A stretch of DNA of 20,016 nucleotides, from NCBI GenBank assembly GCA_004151065.3, contig NWUY0300032009.1, forward strand, positions 1 through 20,016, given 5' to 3'. Made by a program: the position numbers and the translations under genes. The notes under the pieces are model-generated. The model made no database searches. It saw only the letters and a list, made by a program, of their open reading frames with translations, and was not told the origin of the DNA. This stretch comes from Larix sibirica (Eukaryota; Streptophyta; Pinopsida; Pinales; Pinaceae). Positions within the stretch are counted from its first letter, which is position 1. Each line of letters begins with the position of its first letter. Shown one piece after another: positions 18,048-20,016 of the stretch.

Positions 18048-20016
18048 AGGAAAAAGTGTTATATTTGGAGCCAAATTGAATAAGATCTATTGTATCATAA
18101 AGAATGCATACCACAATATTTGTGGTAGAAATTTCAGAGACAGATTCAAAAAATTGGATACGTGGTAGGCCATACACTTTCTCTTATCTAAAAGGGCCAA
18201 AAATAACAAGTGTTGGGAAAATTGCCATAAGTATTTATTAGCACATTAGAATTAGGTCATACCTATGGCATTGAAAAGAAGACATATCAGTATATTGTAG
18301 AAAAAAGTTTAGACTCAAGAGGGCAGGAATTTTAGATGAAATATTTTTTGCAATAAAACTAGATGAAGAAAGAAACAAATTTTATTTAGAGAGGATAATG
18401 AGATATGAGTAAAAAAAGGATGTTCCTTTATAAAGAAATGATTGACTCTATTGATGTATTTGTAACTTCGAAATTTTTACAAATCCATGTGAAAAATTGG
18501 ACCAAGAATGGTTTTAATTGTTCGTGATGTTTTTAGGACCACACAACTAATAGTTAGTAATTGGAGGAATGAAACAAAATTTAGGTCTGGGATGAGCATT
18601 ACAAATTAATATGATGCACAATCACCTTTATCTACATGTAATACCACTAGTTAGCATCAAATTTAATATGTAACTTCTAATACATTGAACTAGATAAAAA
18701 AAACTACCTCTCAAGGATAAGTAGATTGTGGTCTCACTTCATCAAGACAAAACCTCCTTTTGCATATAATAGACCTCAAACTTATTGTAGGAATATTTTG
18801 AATGGGATTTATAACATTTATTGTGTTGTATGTTACAAAAAGAATCTAGGATTCTATTTATGCATCTAAGAATATATAGATCAAATTTATAGGAAGTGAT
18901 GCACATATGAAAGTATGGTGAACATATAACCCTCATGAATGTGATAATATGAGGAGAAAATATTTGAAACTCTTCCCTCCAACTAGAAAGTATTACCATT
19001 TAGAAATATTTACTTATGAATCCACTGTGTTTCCTTATTTATCGAAATTTTCATTTCAAGCGGCAAGAATCATTGGATATTCTGAATGAGGCAGTGATTC
19101 AAAGGAGAAGCAGAGATCAGAATTGGCAAGACTTTGCTAAATTATTGTTGGTTCTATATTAGTTGTATTCTCTTAAGATTTCTAATAGATTGTGCAATAT
19201 TTTGTATAGTGGCTTGCATAGTAGAAATATAAGATAAGGTTAGATTAAGTTAAAGCATAAGTTGTTAGCATTAGTTAAAAGACAGTTGGGAAATCGATAA
19301 TTGTCTGTTATTTTGTATAAATTCTGAAAAGTTGGGATTGTTTTGGATTTGTTCCTTCCTATGACTGATATTCTAAAATATACAATGTGAATGCATGAAA
19401 GAAAGTATTACCATCCATGTATTTTTTCAGTGTCTAATAATGAATGATTATCTATTTTTCCTTAATGATTTTTTTCCTAAATGGTTATTTTAGTTTATGA
19501 CAGTTGGTTCTATTCCTAGGACCTGAAAAGGTTAAGGTTTGGTTTAAATAAGTATGAGTTGGAAACCTATGAGGAACGAGCTAGAGAAATGGTTTACCAA
19601 TAAAGAATAAGAGTTTGTGCAAAAGGATACTCGGAACTTGAAAATTGATCCTAATTGATAGTTACAAAGTTAAATATACTTAGATGCATATGAAATTTTC
19701 TTTGTTGAATTTCCTTGTTTATTGTACAAATGGATAAAAACACAAGTATAAATTAATGTGGTGTGGAGGAGTTACAAAGTGATTGTATGGTATCAACAAA
19801 CCAAATATAGGTTGAAGAATTTGGATAATAAGTGGATGAGGGTTATAGAATTATGGTTTGATAGAATTAAAGAAGGTTATATATTAGAATTTTCTATTGA
19901 GTATAACGAATCTTTTTATTACACGAAGGAGAAGTTTGAGACTAAACCTAGGAACAGATTATTAGGAGAAAAGTACTAGGAGTGACCACGGGGGATTCAC
20001 TAGAAGGCAATATAAT
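18048..20016. other. AT-rich stretch without recognisable gene
   Basis: I see no known domain on either strand. If the LINE inserted in element C, the upstream part of C (RT N-terminus, protease, gag, - strand) should begin at 18048, but none of the three - strand frames resembles it. The - frame 18742-18999 (85 codons) and the + frame 19758-19979 (73 codons, starting at GTG, rich in Lys, Tyr and Trp) are unrecognised and probably chance. A 14-bp direct repeat GAAAGTATTACCAT occurs at 18986-18999 and 19401-19414. Bases 19262-19330 (TGTTAGCATTAGTTAAAAG, then TTGTATAAATTCTG) look somewhat like an LTR promoter, which is only an impression. Confidence 0.4.

Noticed and set aside
19758-19979. 73-codon + strand frame
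   Set aside because: Begins at GTG, AT-rich Lys/Tyr-rich composition, no recognised domain.

Overview
This window looks like intergenic DNA from a plant with a large, repeat-rich nuclear genome. A conifer or other gymnosperm would fit, because several old, heavily mutated retrotransposons are packed together with no host gene between them, but the species cannot be read from the sequence. I found no intact protein-coding gene, tRNA, rRNA, CRISPR array or prokaryotic signal. Every recognisable coding stretch is a piece of a retrotransposon polyprotein broken by stop codons and frameshifts. Most open frames are conceptual fragments, and several begin at TTG or GTG rather than ATG.

Layout. (1) Bases 1-2800, + strand: 3' part of a Ty3/gypsy polyprotein (element A: reverse transcriptase, RNase H, integrase) whose 5' end lies outside the window. 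(2) 2801-4840: non-coding, probably the 3' untranslated region and LTR of element A. (3) About 4840-7840, + strand: a second Ty3/gypsy element (element B), a chromovirus by its C-terminal chromodomain. It has remains of gag and protease, only the start of the reverse transcriptase, then integrase and chromodomain. The RT core, RNase H and start of the integrase are deleted. A polypurine tract follows at 7828-7838. (4) 7841-9990: AT-rich non-coding DNA with four separate tandem-repeat clusters. (5) About 9990-12617, - strand: a third Ty3/gypsy element (element C) resembling the Tat lineage, read RT, RNase H, integrase, then a second RNase H downstream of the integrase. (6) 12624-18037, - strand: a 5'-truncated plant L1-type LINE with partial endonuclease, reverse transcriptase, zinc-binding region, RNase H, an unusual long reading frame after RNase H, a 3' untranslated region and a poly(A) tail. 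It abuts the RT of element C. (7) 18048-20016: AT-rich DNA with no recognised gene.

The elements do not work together. They are independent insertions of different ages. The LINE appears to have landed in element C: its poly(A) end directly abuts the RT reading frame of C, and a 10-bp candidate target-site duplication (CATGTGTTTT on the + strand) lies at both ends. However, the sequence beyond the LINE's 5' end does not recognisably continue element C. Active-site losses (protease Asp to Asn, RT Asp to His, several RNase H and integrase residues) show that all elements are dead. The points most worth checking are the RNase H located after the integrase in element C, and the roughly 370-codon frame after RNase H in the LINE.
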